A stretch of 20,519 bases of DNA from Methanothrix sp. (GCA_028679775.1 JAJRAX010000220.1:1-20519), one strand, 5' to 3'. Counted from the first letter of the stretch, positions 1 to 7,736 are shown. Translations and numbers: made by a program. The notes: generated by a model from the sequence alone, not told the origin.

Positions 1-84
1 ATAGCTTTTAGGGCTGAAGTCAGCCAGCCTATTGTGACGCGATTTTTTGTGCAGTCACAAGCCCCATCCTTTAGGGTGGGGTAG
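1..84 (+). CDS. tnpB: Possible C-terminal tail of a TnpB-like protein (partial)
   Basis: The first frame is open from the window edge to a TAG at 82-84, giving 27 codons and ending in QAPSFRVG. The stop falls inside the right-end hairpin region, as in many tnpB genes whose last codons run through the element's end. Only the tail is visible: no RuvC or zinc-ribbon motif falls in the window, so the assignment rests on position and the look of the tail. The frame could also simply be non-coding omega-RNA sequence. Confidence 0.3.
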   Translation: MAFRAEVSQPIVTRFFVQSQAPSFRVG

Positions 85-89
85 TTGAC
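1..89 (+). mobile_element. Right end of an IS200/IS605-type (TnpB) insertion element, partial
   Basis: Three hairpins follow one another. The first has arms GGCTG/CAGCC at 12-16 and 21-25. The second is a 7-bp stem, TTGTGAC (32-38) with GTCACAA (54-60). The third is CCCCATCC (62-69) with GGGTGGGG (74-81) around a TTTA loop, followed by TAGTTGAC at 82-89. A CCCC-N-TTTA-N-GGGG hairpin followed by a GTTGAC-like end is, from general knowledge, typical of right ends of tnpB-carrying IS200/IS605 elements. The body of the element, including tnpB, would lie left of the window. The element ends about 10 nt beyond the stop codon of the neighbouring FNT gene. The match is from memory and was not checked against an IS database. 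Confidence 0.6.
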
Positions 90-109
90 GGAAATCCAAT
101 TACTTCTTA
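11..109 (+). ncRNA. Candidate omega RNA (reRNA) 3' scaffold plus guide
   Basis: TnpB nucleases use an RNA made from the right end of their element, with the guide copied from the DNA just beyond it. The three stacked hairpins at 12-81 could form that scaffold. About 20 nt from position 90 onward would then be the guide, and that guide would cover the stop codon (100-102) and last codons of the FNT gene. The hairpins are seen directly; the RNA role and the exact ends are inferred. Confidence 0.4.
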
Positions 110-993
110 GCGCAGAGTGGTCCTCTCAGGTAGACGTACCAGTACAGGAAAGCGACGAACAGGGCAGCTCCCACGATGTTTCCGAGGGTAACGGGAATGA
201 GGTTGGTGATGAAGAAATTGTACCAGCCGTCTCCTCCGACCAAATTCGTGGTGGCAATATTGGCTCCGGCCAGCTTCTCGGCGATGACAGGATTGTTGGC
301 GGCAAAGATGCCGAGAGGAATGAAGAACATATTGGCCACGCTGTGCTCAAATCCGATGGTGACGAAGGCCATGATCGGAAACCAGCAGGCAAAAATCTTG
401 CCGATCACATCCTCCGCGCTGATGGCCAACCATACGGCCAGGCAGACCAGCCAGTTGCAGCCTATGCCCCGCAAAAAAGCGGTGCCGAAGTCCAGGCCGC
501 ATTTGGTGTTGGCAACAGTTGCAGCCCAGCCCGCCCATGGCAGATTGTCGAAAAATCCGCACTGATAAGCCAGGAAGAAGGCCACAAAGATCGATCCTAG
601 AAAATTGCCGATATAAACCAGAGACCAGTTCTTCATCAGGCCCTTGATGCCGGCCTCGCCATTGAGAACGCTTAACGGCGCAAACATGCAGTTTCCAGTG
701 AACAGCTCAGATCCGCCGATCACAACCAGCATGAGGCCGACAGGGAACACAGCTCCGGCAGCAAACTTGATGAGCCCTGCAGGCAGAGCTATCTTCCAAA
801 TGCCTCCGTCCGGATCGGTTATGGTGCCGTTGGACAGCCCTCCTGCCACAATCTCGCTTAAAAGCGCTCCAAACGCAATGTATGCTCCAGCCAAAAAGCC
901 CAACACTAAAAGCTTGGTCCAGGTCATATTGCATTTCGTGCATCCGGCAGCGATAGCCGCCTTAGCGATATCCGCGGGGACTTTGAATGCCAT
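100..993 (-). CDS. fdhC: Formate/nitrite transporter (FNT) family channel, probable formate channel
   Basis: This is a 297-residue hydrophobic protein with about six membrane segments and the marks of the FNT family. These are a GSELFTGNC motif near residues 94-102, RGIGCNWLVCLAVW near 175-188, and GFEHSVANMF with the family's central His at about residue 217. FNT pentamers move formate, nitrite or hydrosulfide through the cytoplasmic membrane. The formate dehydrogenase gene two genes away makes formate the likely substrate. I chose the ATG at 993 because GGAGAG lies a few bases upstream; an in-frame ATG 21 nt further up has no such site. The gene has its own upstream gap of about 145 nt with TATA-like sequence, so it may be transcribed apart from the next gene. 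Its 3' end abuts the insertion element. Confidence 0.88.
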   Translation of the reverse strand: MAFKVPADIAKAAIAAGCTKCNMTWTKLLVLGFLAGAYIAFGALLSEIVAGGLSNGTITDPDGGIWKIALPAGLIKFAAGAVFPVGLMLVVIGGSELFTGNCMFAPLSVLNGEAGIKGLMKNWSLVYIGNFLGSIFVAFFLAYQCGFFDNLPWAGWAATVANTKCGLDFGTAFLRGIGCNWLVCLAVWLAISAEDVIGKIFACWFPIMAFVTIGFEHSVANMFFIPLGIFAANNPVIAEKLAGANIATTNLVGGDGWYNFFITNLIPVTLGNIVGAALFVAFLYWYVYLRGPLCAKK

Positions 994-1009
994 TTTCTCT
1001 CTCCAGGAT

Positions 1010-1023
1010 GGCATGTGGATGCC
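1010..1023 (-). promoter_or_regulatory. Small hairpin in the FNT gene leader
   Basis: On the minus strand, GGCAT and ATGCC are separated by 4 nt and lie just upstream of the GGAGAG ribosome-binding site. A stem of only 5 bp could occur by chance. It could modulate translation, but nothing else supports that. Confidence 0.2.
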
Positions 1024-1077
1024 AACAAATGGCGTAAAAGGCTTGCGGTTGTGGGAAATTATGAATGTTTATGAAAA

Positions 1078-1096
1078 CTATAAGGCCAATTATAAC
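1078..1096 (-). promoter_or_regulatory. Candidate TATA region for the FNT gene
   Basis: On the minus strand, GTTATAATT (1096-1088) and CCTTATAG (1085-1078) are both archaeal TATA-like. Initiation about 25 nt downstream would leave a leader of roughly 60-75 nt before the ATG at 993. Which of the two is used cannot be told from sequence. Confidence 0.35.
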
Positions 1097-1125
1097 GAAA
1101 AATGATGCGCTAGCTGGTTGAATCG

Positions 1126-1132
1126 AAAAAAA
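1126..1132 (-). terminator. T7 tract after the NfnA-like gene
   Basis: A run of seven T on the minus strand begins 5 nt after the TGA stop of the NfnA-like gene. Archaeal termination commonly occurs at such T tracts without a hairpin, so this probably ends the formate dehydrogenase transcript. Confidence 0.5.
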
Positions 1133-1137
1133 GATAA

Positions 1138-2064
1138 TCAGACCCCAGCCAGCCTGCAATTGCCGTCGGGATGCTCGAGCTCAGAGATCAGCTTCCTCTT
1201 GGCAGGATTGAAGCTCTTCTTCTGCCGGCAGTCCATCAGCTTATGCCAGTTATCCCTCTCCCAGATATTGAAGGATCTGTCCTCCTCAGGAATAAGCTGC
1301 CGCAGCCGCAGAACCAATCCGTCCCAATTGACACGATGGCCTCCGAAATCCGGTCCATCCACGCAGGCGAACTTGGTAGCGCCAGCCACCTCCACCCGGC
1401 AGGCCCCACACATGCCTGTTCCGTCCACCATGATGGGAGTGAGGCTGACGACGGTCTCAACCCCTGCGGCCCGAGAGGCATCTGAAGAGACCTTCATCAT
1501 GAAGGGACAGCCATGAGCAAATATCCGGTCGATCTTCTTTCCAAGAGCCAGCTCCTGCTCTATGAAGTCATTAGCCCAGGCTGTCTTGCCGCAGCCAGTC
1601 ACAACATGAACTTCGTCGCTGTACTCCTTGAGCTTGTCCACCCAAAACACAAAAGCCGGGCCGCGGGCTTCAACAACAGTCACCACATAATTGCCCTTCT
1701 CCTTGAGAGCCTTTATGAGCGGCAAAGTTGGCCCAACTCCAAAGCAGCCGCAGGCACAGATGACACGCCCGAACTTATCGATCTCAGTAGGTGTCCCCAG
1801 GGGTCCGGCGACATTTGACACCGACTCGCCCTCTTTCATGGTGGAGAGCTTGGCGGTGCTGGTGCCTAAAATGTAGAAGACGATATCCACGGTGCCATCA
1901 CTTTTATCCCATCCGGCGATTCCCATCGGTATTCTCTCCCCGCGCTCATCCGCCCTGACGATGATAAATTGGCCCGGCCCGGCCGTGTTGGCAATCTTGG
2001 GAGCGCAAAAGCTCATGTGGACTATGTTGGGGGCAAGAGTCTCGTTCTTGACTATCTCGTACAT
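1138..2064 (-). CDS. nfnA: NfnA/SudB-like FAD- and NAD(P)-binding flavoprotein subunit (ferredoxin-NADP reductase fold)
   Basis: The protein has 308 residues. The N-terminal half is a ferredoxin-reductase-type FAD domain (RIPMGIAGWD near 44-53). The middle is a nucleotide-binding domain (GCFGVGPTLPLI near 106-117). The C-terminal part carries DGTGMCGACRVEV followed by KFACVDGPDF, with Cys219, Cys222 and Cys234 as likely [2Fe-2S] ligands. NfnA is known for an Asp as fourth ligand, and Asp214 could fill that role here. The family includes NfnA, the sulfide dehydrogenase subunit SudB, and PyrK. It pairs with a GltD/NfnB-type subunit, and one is encoded divergently at 4988-6394. The ATG lies 2 nt after the formate dehydrogenase stop, so the two genes are translationally coupled. 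Its job is probably to pass electrons between formate dehydrogenase or ferredoxin and a pyridine nucleotide. Which nucleotide it uses is not visible. Confidence 0.85.
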   Translation of the reverse strand: MYEIVKNETLAPNIVHMSFCAPKIANTAGPGQFIIVRADERGERIPMGIAGWDKSDGTVDIVFYILGTSTAKLSTMKEGESVSNVAGPLGTPTEIDKFGRVICACGCFGVGPTLPLIKALKEKGNYVVTVVEARGPAFVFWVDKLKEYSDEVHVVTGCGKTAWANDFIEQELALGKKIDRIFAHGCPFMMKVSSDASRAAGVETVVSLTPIMVDGTGMCGACRVEVAGATKFACVDGPDFGGHRVNWDGLVLRLRQLIPEEDRSFNIWERDNWHKLMDCRQKKSFNPAKRKLISELEHPDGNCRLAGV

Positions 2065-2066
2065 CT

Positions 2067-4823
2067 TTAGTCTCCTATGATCTTGCTGACCTTCACGGCA
2101 CAGGCCTTATACTCTGGCGTCTTTGCCTGAGGATCCAGGGCAGCGTTGGTAAGAAGGTTTGTCAAAACATCCGGGTAATGGAAAGACATAAATGCTACGC
2201 CGCGTAGCGACTTGTCGGTAATTCTTGCTTTTGTCCTGACAACGCCACGCCTGGAACTGACCAGAACCATTTCTCCGTCCCTAACCCCAAGCTCTTCGGC
2301 ATCCGCAGGATTCAACTCTATTGCTTCCTCCGGCCATTTGTACATGATTCCCTTGGAGCGCCGGGTCATGGAGCCGCAGTTGTAATGCTCTCGTCTCCTG
2401 CCAGTGGTGAGAACCAAAGGATAATCGGGATCAGTCTGCTCGGCTGGAAATTTGTGTTCCACTGCATTAAATTTTCCCAATCCTCGGCTGAATTTACCAA
2501 CATGCAACGTCTCTGTGCCCAGATGTTCTTTGGACGGACAGGGCCACTGCAGCCCCCCGACCCCCAGACGCTCGAAACTTACTCCGGCAAACATAGGTGC
2601 AAGTGCTGCAATTTCATCCATGATCTCCGAAGGATGGCTGTAGTTCATCGAATAGCCCATCTTCTGAGCTATCCGGCAGATCGTCTGCCAGTTCTCCAGA
2701 CCACAAATTGCAGGTATCGCTTTGCTCACTCGCTGAATGCGTCTTTCGCCATTGGTAAATGTTCCGTCGCACTCCGCAAAGCTGGCAGCAGGAAGGATAA
2801 CGTCGGCATATTTGGTGGTCTCAGTAGGGAATATCTCTTGGACAACGAGGAAGTCCAGTGCTTTTAATGAAGCTCTAACCCGATTGGAATCAGGATCGGT
2901 CTGGGCGGGATCCTCTCCCAACATATAAAGCCCCTTTATCTTGCCATCTGTCACATGATCGAGCATCTGGGTGGAAGTCTCTCCAGGAGTTGCAGGCAAC
3001 TTAACCTTCCAGGCCTTTTCGAACTTGGCCAGGTTATTTGAGTCTATTACTGGCTGATATCCAACATAGGAATTTGGAAGTGCACCCATGTCGCAGGCCC
3101 CTTGAACGTTATTCTGCCCTCTAAGAGGCATTACGCCCGTGGACCAGCGTCCAACATTGCCTGTCAGCATAGCCAGGTTGCCTAAAGACATCACATTGGC
3201 GGTTCCAGTGATGTGCTCGGTAATTCCAAGGCTATAGACGATCATTGCCCGATCGGCCTTCGCATAGAGTCTGGCCGCTTCTATGATCTTTTCCGCCGCA
3301 ACTCCGGTTATTTTGGCAGCCCTTTCAGGCGGATATTCCTCTACCACCTTCCGGAATTCCTCGAATCCCTCTGTGCGGCTGGAAATGAAGTCCCGGTCTT
3401 CCAGTCCTTCCCTGAGGATGACATTCATCATTCCGTTCAGTAACGCAATATTAGTTCCAGGCCTCAGGTTGAGCCAGATGCTGGCCAGATCGACCAGCTC
3501 GATCTTGCGGGGATCAGCCACTATGATCTTTGCGCCCTTGTTGGCCGCCTTGATCATCTTCAGACTGACAATCGGATGTGCCTCGGTAGTATTGGAACCG
3601 ATAACGAACAGGACATTGGCGTCTTCAATCTGGTCAAAGGAATTGGTAGCTGCTCCGCTGCCAAAGCATGCAGCAAGCCCTGTAACCGACGGAGCATGAC
3701 AGACTCGCGCACAGTTGTCCACATTGTTGGTGCCGAACACCGCCCGTGCGAGCTTCTGCACAAGGTAGTTCTCCTCATTGGTGCACCTAGAAGAGGAGAG
3801 TGCTCCCAGCGAATCAGGACCGTATTTATTTTTGATCTCAGTGAACCTCTGGGCAACGAGATCGAGCGCTTCATCCCAGCTAGCCTCCTCTAGTATGCCG
3901 TTCCGTCTTATCAGTGGAGTGGTCAACCGATCGGGGTGGTGGACGATCTCCTCCAGGCCAAAATGGCCTTTAACGCATGCATGCCCACGATTTACTGGGC
4001 TTTCTCTGTCCGGAGAGACTGAGATAATTCTGCCTTCGTTGACTCTTAGCTCTAATCGGCAGCCAACGCCGCAGTAGGGACAGACTGTGGCGACAGTCTT
4101 CTCAGGCCGCACCCATTTCTCAGATCGAGCAAAAAGAGCACCGGTGGGGCAGGCATCCACACACGCGCCGCAGAACTTGCAGTCCGAGTCATTCAGAGAT
4201 TCGGGGCCTATCCAGTGCATGCGATGAAAATCAGGATTACTGGATAGCACACCCACCCCGCGCACCTCTTGGCAGATTCGCACGCATCGGCCACAGAGGA
4301 TGCAGAGGTTGTAGTTTCGGTCAAAGAAGGGCTCTCTTAAAACAGGCATATTCTTAAAAGAAACCTCATATCGGATGCAGTCCAATTCCACAAACCGCAC
4401 CGCCTGTTGCAGCTCGCATTGCTCGTTCTTGGGGCAGTACTTGCATCCCACAGTCACCGGGAACTTCCTCATGCACTCGCGCAGGTCGTTGCATTCGTTT
4501 CTCCTATCGCAGAAAAGGCAACTGGTGGGATGGTTGGTGAGAGCCAGAAGCATCTCCAGGGTATGTCTTCTCATCTCCTGTAGCTCTTCTGTACTCGTTT
4601 CCACGACCATTCCCTCTTCGACCAAGGTGCTGCAGGCTGTAGGGTAGTGGTCCAGACCCTTAACCGAGACAATGCATAGCTTACAGGAGCCTATGGGCTT
4701 GAGGTCCGGGTGATTGCAGAGTGCTGGCACATAAGATCCGGCCTTCTTGGCCGCATCCAGAATGGTAGATCCCTCAGGAACCTCGACCATTCGATCATCT
4801 ATTATGAGTTTAATTGCCGACAT
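2067..4823 (-). CDS. fdhA: Formate dehydrogenase catalytic subunit with NuoG-like N-terminal iron-sulfur domain
   Basis: The protein has 918 residues, the size of NAD(P)-linked formate dehydrogenase large subunits. An N-terminal [2Fe-2S] domain has Cys36, Cys47, Cys50 and Cys64. A NuoG-type His-Cys region follows (His98, Cys102, Cys105, Cys111; then Cys127, Cys130, Cys136). Two 4Fe-4S motifs come next (Cys174/177/180/184 and Cys215/218/221/225). The molybdopterin domain begins with its own cluster (Cys248, Cys251, Cys255, Cys283). CARVCHAPSV at 371-380 places Cys375 where E. coli FdhF has selenocysteine, followed by the conserved His. The codon is TGT, so this is a Cys enzyme. It should oxidise formate to CO2, or run in reverse, at a Mo- or W-bis-MGD centre, and it carries its own electron wire towards the Nfn-like subunits. 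The start is the ATG at 4823; the upstream site is weak. Confidence 0.9.
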   Translation of the reverse strand: MSAIKLIIDDRMVEVPEGSTILDAAKKAGSYVPALCNHPDLKPIGSCKLCIVSVKGLDHYPTACSTLVEEGMVVETSTEELQEMRRHTLEMLLALTNHPTSCLFCDRRNECNDLRECMRKFPVTVGCKYCPKNEQCELQQAVRFVELDCIRYEVSFKNMPVLREPFFDRNYNLCILCGRCVRICQEVRGVGVLSSNPDFHRMHWIGPESLNDSDCKFCGACVDACPTGALFARSEKWVRPEKTVATVCPYCGVGCRLELRVNEGRIISVSPDRESPVNRGHACVKGHFGLEEIVHHPDRLTTPLIRRNGILEEASWDEALDLVAQRFTEIKNKYGPDSLGALSSSRCTNEENYLVQKLARAVFGTNNVDNCARVCHAPSVTGLAACFGSGAATNSFDQIEDANVLFVIGSNTTEAHPIVSLKMIKAANKGAKIIVADPRKIELVDLASIWLNLRPGTNIALLNGMMNVILREGLEDRDFISSRTEGFEEFRKVVEEYPPERAAKITGVAAEKIIEAARLYAKADRAMIVYSLGITEHITGTANVMSLGNLAMLTGNVGRWSTGVMPLRGQNNVQGACDMGALPNSYVGYQPVIDSNNLAKFEKAWKVKLPATPGETSTQMLDHVTDGKIKGLYMLGEDPAQTDPDSNRVRASLKALDFLVVQEIFPTETTKYADVILPAASFAECDGTFTNGERRIQRVSKAIPAICGLENWQTICRIAQKMGYSMNYSHPSEIMDEIAALAPMFAGVSFERLGVGGLQWPCPSKEHLGTETLHVGKFSRGLGKFNAVEHKFPAEQTDPDYPLVLTTGRRREHYNCGSMTRRSKGIMYKWPEEAIELNPADAEELGVRDGEMVLVSSRRGVVRTKARITDKSLRGVAFMSFHYPDVLTNLLTNAALDPQAKTPEYKACAVKVSKIIGD

Positions 4824-4850
4824 GTTCCAACCGCGCCGGGCAATGGTGGT

Positions 4851-4869
4851 GATTAATTGTATTAGAAGG
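4851..4869 (-). promoter_or_regulatory. AT-rich candidate promoter for fdhA
   Basis: The minus strand of this stretch reads CCTTCTAATACAATTAATC and is the only AT-rich block close above the fdhA start at 4823. Initiation about 25 nt downstream would give a very short leader. This is a weak match to a TATA box. Confidence 0.3.
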
Positions 4870-4937
4870 TTGCTCTGGTTTTACGCTCGCGGCCATGGGA
4901 CATGAATTGATATTTTGCGAGAGCGATAGGCAAAGTC

Positions 4938-4948
4938 TTATTTATTAT
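4938..4948 (+). promoter_or_regulatory. TATA box for the NfnB/GltD-like gene
   Basis: TTATTTATTAT is a good archaeal TATA-like element. Initiation about 25 nt downstream falls near 4970, shortly before the ATG at 4988. This is the main reason for rejecting the in-frame ATG at 4895, which lies upstream of this element. Confidence 0.5.
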
Positions 4949-4987
4949 CAATCTTTCTTAGCCTTCAGAGGCGCGGGTGCGGTAGAG

Positions 4988-6394
4988 ATGTCAAGCAAGA
5001 TCGATTTAAACCGGGTGGAGATGCCCAAGCAGTCTCCTGACAAGAGGAAAGGAAACTTCCAAGAGGTTGCCCTGGGCTACAGTTCAGAGCTGGCAAAGAC
5101 CGAAGCAAACCGGTGTATTCAATGCAAGAAGCCCAAGTGCGTGGAAGGTTGTCCGGTAGGCGTGGAGATTCCGAACTTCATCTGTGCCCTGAGAAAAGGG
5201 GACATGCCAGGAGCTGTCATGGCTCTGAAGAGGAAGAACAGCCTGCCCGGAATCTGCGGGAGGGTCTGTCCCCAGGAAGTGCAGTGCGAGAGCCGCTGCG
5301 TTCTCGGAAAGAAAGGAGCACCAATAGCCATTGGCCGACTGGAACGCTATGTGGCCGACTGGGAGCTGGGCCAGAAGGAGAGGACGAAGGGAGACGTATT
5401 ACTGCCCACCGGCAAGCGAGTGGCAGTCGTGGGAAGCGGGCCGGCGGGTCTCACCGTCGCCGCGGATATGGCCAAGTTCGGGCATAAGGTCACCATCTTC
5501 GAGGCGCTGCATGACGGAGGTGGTGTACTGGTCTACGGCATTCCTGAGTTTCGGTTGCCAAAGGGAATCGTCCGCTCTGAGATTGAGTACGTCAAATCTC
5601 TGGGAGCTGAACTGGAGCTGGACTGTGTAGTGGGCAGACAGGTCCAGATAGATGGGCTATTCAAAGAAGGCTACGACGCCGTCTTTTTGGGAATCGGCGC
5701 AGGAGCACCTCGTTTTCTCAATGTGCCAGGCGAGAACTTGAGCGGCGTCTACTCAGCCAACGAGTATCTGACAAGGGTTAACCTCATGAAGGCCTACAGG
5801 TTCCCGGAGTACGATACGCCGATAAAGAAAGGCAAGAAGGTGGCAGTGGTTGGTGGCGGAAATGTGGCCATGGACTCGGCCCGTTCTGCCATGCGTTTAG
5901 GGGCCGACGAGGTGCACGTCATCTACCGCCGCAGTCGAGAGGAGATGCCGGCCCGTCTCGAAGAGGTTGAAAACGCCATGGAAGAAGGAGTGATCTTCGA
6001 CTTTCTCACCAATCCCGTACGGTTCTCAGGCGACGAGAGGGGCATGGTCAAGGTCATGAATGTTGTCGAGATGGAGCTAGGAGAGCCTGATGCATCTGGC
6101 CGGAGAAGTCCGTGTGTGAAGGAGAGCTCAGAGCATCCTGTCGATGTGGACACGGTAGTCATAGCTGTAGGCACTGTGCCAAATCCTCTCATCGCCGCCA
6201 GCACGCCTGAGCTGAAGACTACAAGGCGCGGAACTCTTGTGGTGGACGAGAGGTGCAGAACAACCATGAAAGGGGTCTGGGCCGGCGGAGACATCACCAG
6301 CGGAGGAGCCACGGTCATCAGCGCCATGGGGGCGGGCAAGACCGCAGCGGCAGACATGAACGATTGGCTGAAGAACGATGGGAAGTGGAGCTGA
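4988..6394 (+). CDS. nfnB: NfnB/GltD-like NADPH- and FAD-binding iron-sulfur flavoprotein
   Basis: The protein has 468 residues. The N-terminal domain has two [4Fe-4S] Cys sets, Cys43/46/51/55 and Cys90/94/100/104. The FAD motif is GSGPAGL (149-155), and the second nucleotide-binding motif is GGGNVAMDSAR (289-299). Near the end, GGDITSGGATVISAMGAGK is the usual flavin-closing segment. This is the family of glutamate synthase small subunit, NfnB, SudA and dihydropyrimidine dehydrogenase N-termini. With an NfnA-like gene 3 kb away and no glutamate synthase large subunit in the window, an Nfn-type role is more likely than GltD: exchanging electrons between NADPH and ferredoxin or formate dehydrogenase. 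A start at 4988 gives the usual N-terminus; the frame extends to an ATG at 4895, but a TATA box lies between the two. Confidence 0.85.
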   Translation: MSSKIDLNRVEMPKQSPDKRKGNFQEVALGYSSELAKTEANRCIQCKKPKCVEGCPVGVEIPNFICALRKGDMPGAVMALKRKNSLPGICGRVCPQEVQCESRCVLGKKGAPIAIGRLERYVADWELGQKERTKGDVLLPTGKRVAVVGSGPAGLTVAADMAKFGHKVTIFEALHDGGGVLVYGIPEFRLPKGIVRSEIEYVKSLGAELELDCVVGRQVQIDGLFKEGYDAVFLGIGAGAPRFLNVPGENLSGVYSANEYLTRVNLMKAYRFPEYDTPIKKGKKVAVVGGGNVAMDSARSAMRLGADEVHVIYRRSREEMPARLEEVENAMEEGVIFDFLTNPVRFSGDERGMVKVMNVVEMELGEPDASGRRSPCVKESSEHPVDVDTVVIAVGTVPNPLIAASTPELKTTRRGTLVVDERCRTTMKGVWAGGDITSGGATVISAMGAGKTAAADMNDWLKNDGKWS

Positions 6395-6450
6395 GCCTGA
6401 CCCAAATCAGAGGCCATTTTCGAGCAGGATAAGTTAGTGAAAACCGCCAC

Positions 6451-6464
6451 TCTTTTCTATTTTT
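6451..6464 (+). terminator. T-rich tract after the NfnB-like gene
   Basis: TCTTTTCTATTTTT lies about 55 nt past the stop codon on the coding strand. It fits a hairpin-free archaeal T-rich terminator. The next gene starts at 6529. Confidence 0.4.
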
Positions 6465-6528
6465 CTGGCTACTCGACTATCTCGCAATAATAAGGTTTTT
6501 TACCTGCAACGCTAAGCTACAAAGGATA

Positions 6529-7242
6529 ATGGAAGAAAAGAAAGAGATAATTGCGTCCGGCGAATCCGGGCGGAATCTCGAAGGACTGGTCCCGGCAGAA
6601 GTACTCCTAGCAGTCCATGATGATATGCAGAAAGCCATCCCAGCTCTAGCCAAATCTCCTGCCATGACTGAGACAATTGAGAGGGCTATCAAACGGGTGC
6701 CAACCCAGCACAGGTTGATCCTAGGCGACAGCAGGAATATGGATGATATTGAAGATGAGAGCGTCCATCTCGTGGTTACTTCACCGCCTTATTGGACGCT
6801 TAAAGAGTACCCCGATCAGAAGGGGCAACTGGGCCGGATTGAGGATTTCGAGCTGTTCCTGCTGAATTTGGATCGGGTCTGGAAGAACGCATTCAGAGTC
6901 TTGGTGAAGGGTGGACGATTGATTGTAGTGGTCGGAGATGTATGCTTGCCGAGACGCAGTTTCGGTAGACATGTTGTTTTTCCACTTTACGCCGCAATTC
7001 AGGAGCATTGCAGAATGATCGGCTTTGATAACCTGGCACCCATCATTTGGCATAAGATTGCTAATGCTCAATTCGAATCCAATCGATGCACCAATTTTCT
7101 GGGAAAACCTTACGAGCCCAATGCCATAGTAAAAAACGATATAGAATATATTTTATTTCAGAGAAAGCCGGGAGGATACCGGCAAAAGACCTATCTGCCG
7201 ATCAGTTTCTTGCCAGCCTTCTCTGCCATGCGGCAGGCATGA
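6529..7242 (+). pseudogene. DNA methyltransferase (N4/N6 amino type) truncated before the SAM-binding motif
   Basis: The visible product has 237 residues. After a short N-terminal leader it reads HRLILGDSRNM, then HLVVTSPPYW with catalytic motif IV at residues 84-89. Long blocks typical of this family follow (RVLVKGGRLIVVVGDV, PIIWHKIANA, FLGKPYEPNA, IEYILFQRKPGGYR). Homologues as I recall them continue for about 100 residues to a DPF-x-GxGTT motif that binds S-adenosylmethionine. Here the frame leaves the family after KPGGYR, adds about 18 unrelated residues and stops. The missing motif was not found in other frames before the convergent RNase H gene ends at 7268. It is probably an inactive remnant whose 3' part was deleted or replaced. 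An AAAGGA site precedes the ATG. No restriction enzyme gene is nearby. Confidence 0.75.
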
Positions 7243-7267
7243 GCAATGCCGAAACCACCCGGCATAG

Positions 7268-7708
7268 CTAAATTGAATCACGTTCTCTCTTTTTCCGCCT
7301 CATGTGGCCTTCGTATCCCATCCGTGAGAGCCTGTCCGCCTCCTCGTTCTCCTCTCGCGGCACCCAGGAGAAGCTCACATCCCTGCCGTCCAGGATCTCT
7401 TTTATCTCAGGCACATATTTCTTGGAGGTAGCCGATGACACTCTGTACTGGCCGCTCATCTGCTTGATCACAAGCTCGGAGTCGCCCTTGAAGAGGATCT
7501 TCTCATCGATTCCTTCATCAATCAGCCACGTTGCCGCAGCCATCAATGCCTCATACTCGGCCACGTTGTTGGTCATGCCCCGGCCCTCGCCAACTGCACC
7601 AAATCCCTTGTGCACGATTTCGCCGTCCCGGCTGACAAGATAGCCATAAGCGGCCACGCCGCCGGGATTTTTAGGATAGCACAAACCATCGAAGTAAACA
7701 GTAATCAT
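7268..7708 (-). CDS. rnhA: Ribonuclease HI family protein
   Basis: The protein has 146 residues and an RNase H fold with all four acidic residues of the active site: Asp7 (VYFDGLC), Glu51 (NNVAEYEAL), Asp76 (KGDSELV) and Asp125 (EEADRLS). It should cut the RNA strand of RNA-DNA hybrids; archaeal members also act near RNA-DNA junctions. It matches the short archaeal and bacterial RNase HI type without an N-terminal hybrid-binding domain. The C-terminus is basic (RRKKRER). The ATG at 7708 has AGGGA just upstream and a TATA box about 30 nt upstream. A further in-frame ATG at 7753 lies before that TATA box and is unlikely to be transcribed. The gene converges with the broken methyltransferase and is divergent from the oxidoreductase gene. 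Confidence 0.87.
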   Translation of the reverse strand: MITVYFDGLCYPKNPGGVAAYGYLVSRDGEIVHKGFGAVGEGRGMTNNVAEYEALMAAATWLIDEGIDEKILFKGDSELVIKQMSGQYRVSSATSKKYVPEIKEILDGRDVSFSWVPREENEEADRLSRMGYEGHMRRKKRERDSI

Positions 7709-7736
7709 GATCGTCCCTAGCGTTATGACAGTAGCA

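Noticed and set aside
644..1516. Open frames on the plus strand opposite the FNT and NfnA-like genes
   Set aside because: They are antisense shadows of well-recognised genes and show no domain or ribosome-binding site.
3697..3705. Selenocysteine in the formate dehydrogenase active site
   Set aside because: The codon at the active-site position is TGT, and the frame has no internal TGA, so it is a cysteine enzyme.
4895..4987. Longer N-terminus for the NfnB-like protein from an in-frame ATG at 4895
   Set aside because: A good TATA box at 4938-4948 lies downstream of that ATG, no ribosome-binding site precedes it, and the extra 31 residues do not resemble the family.
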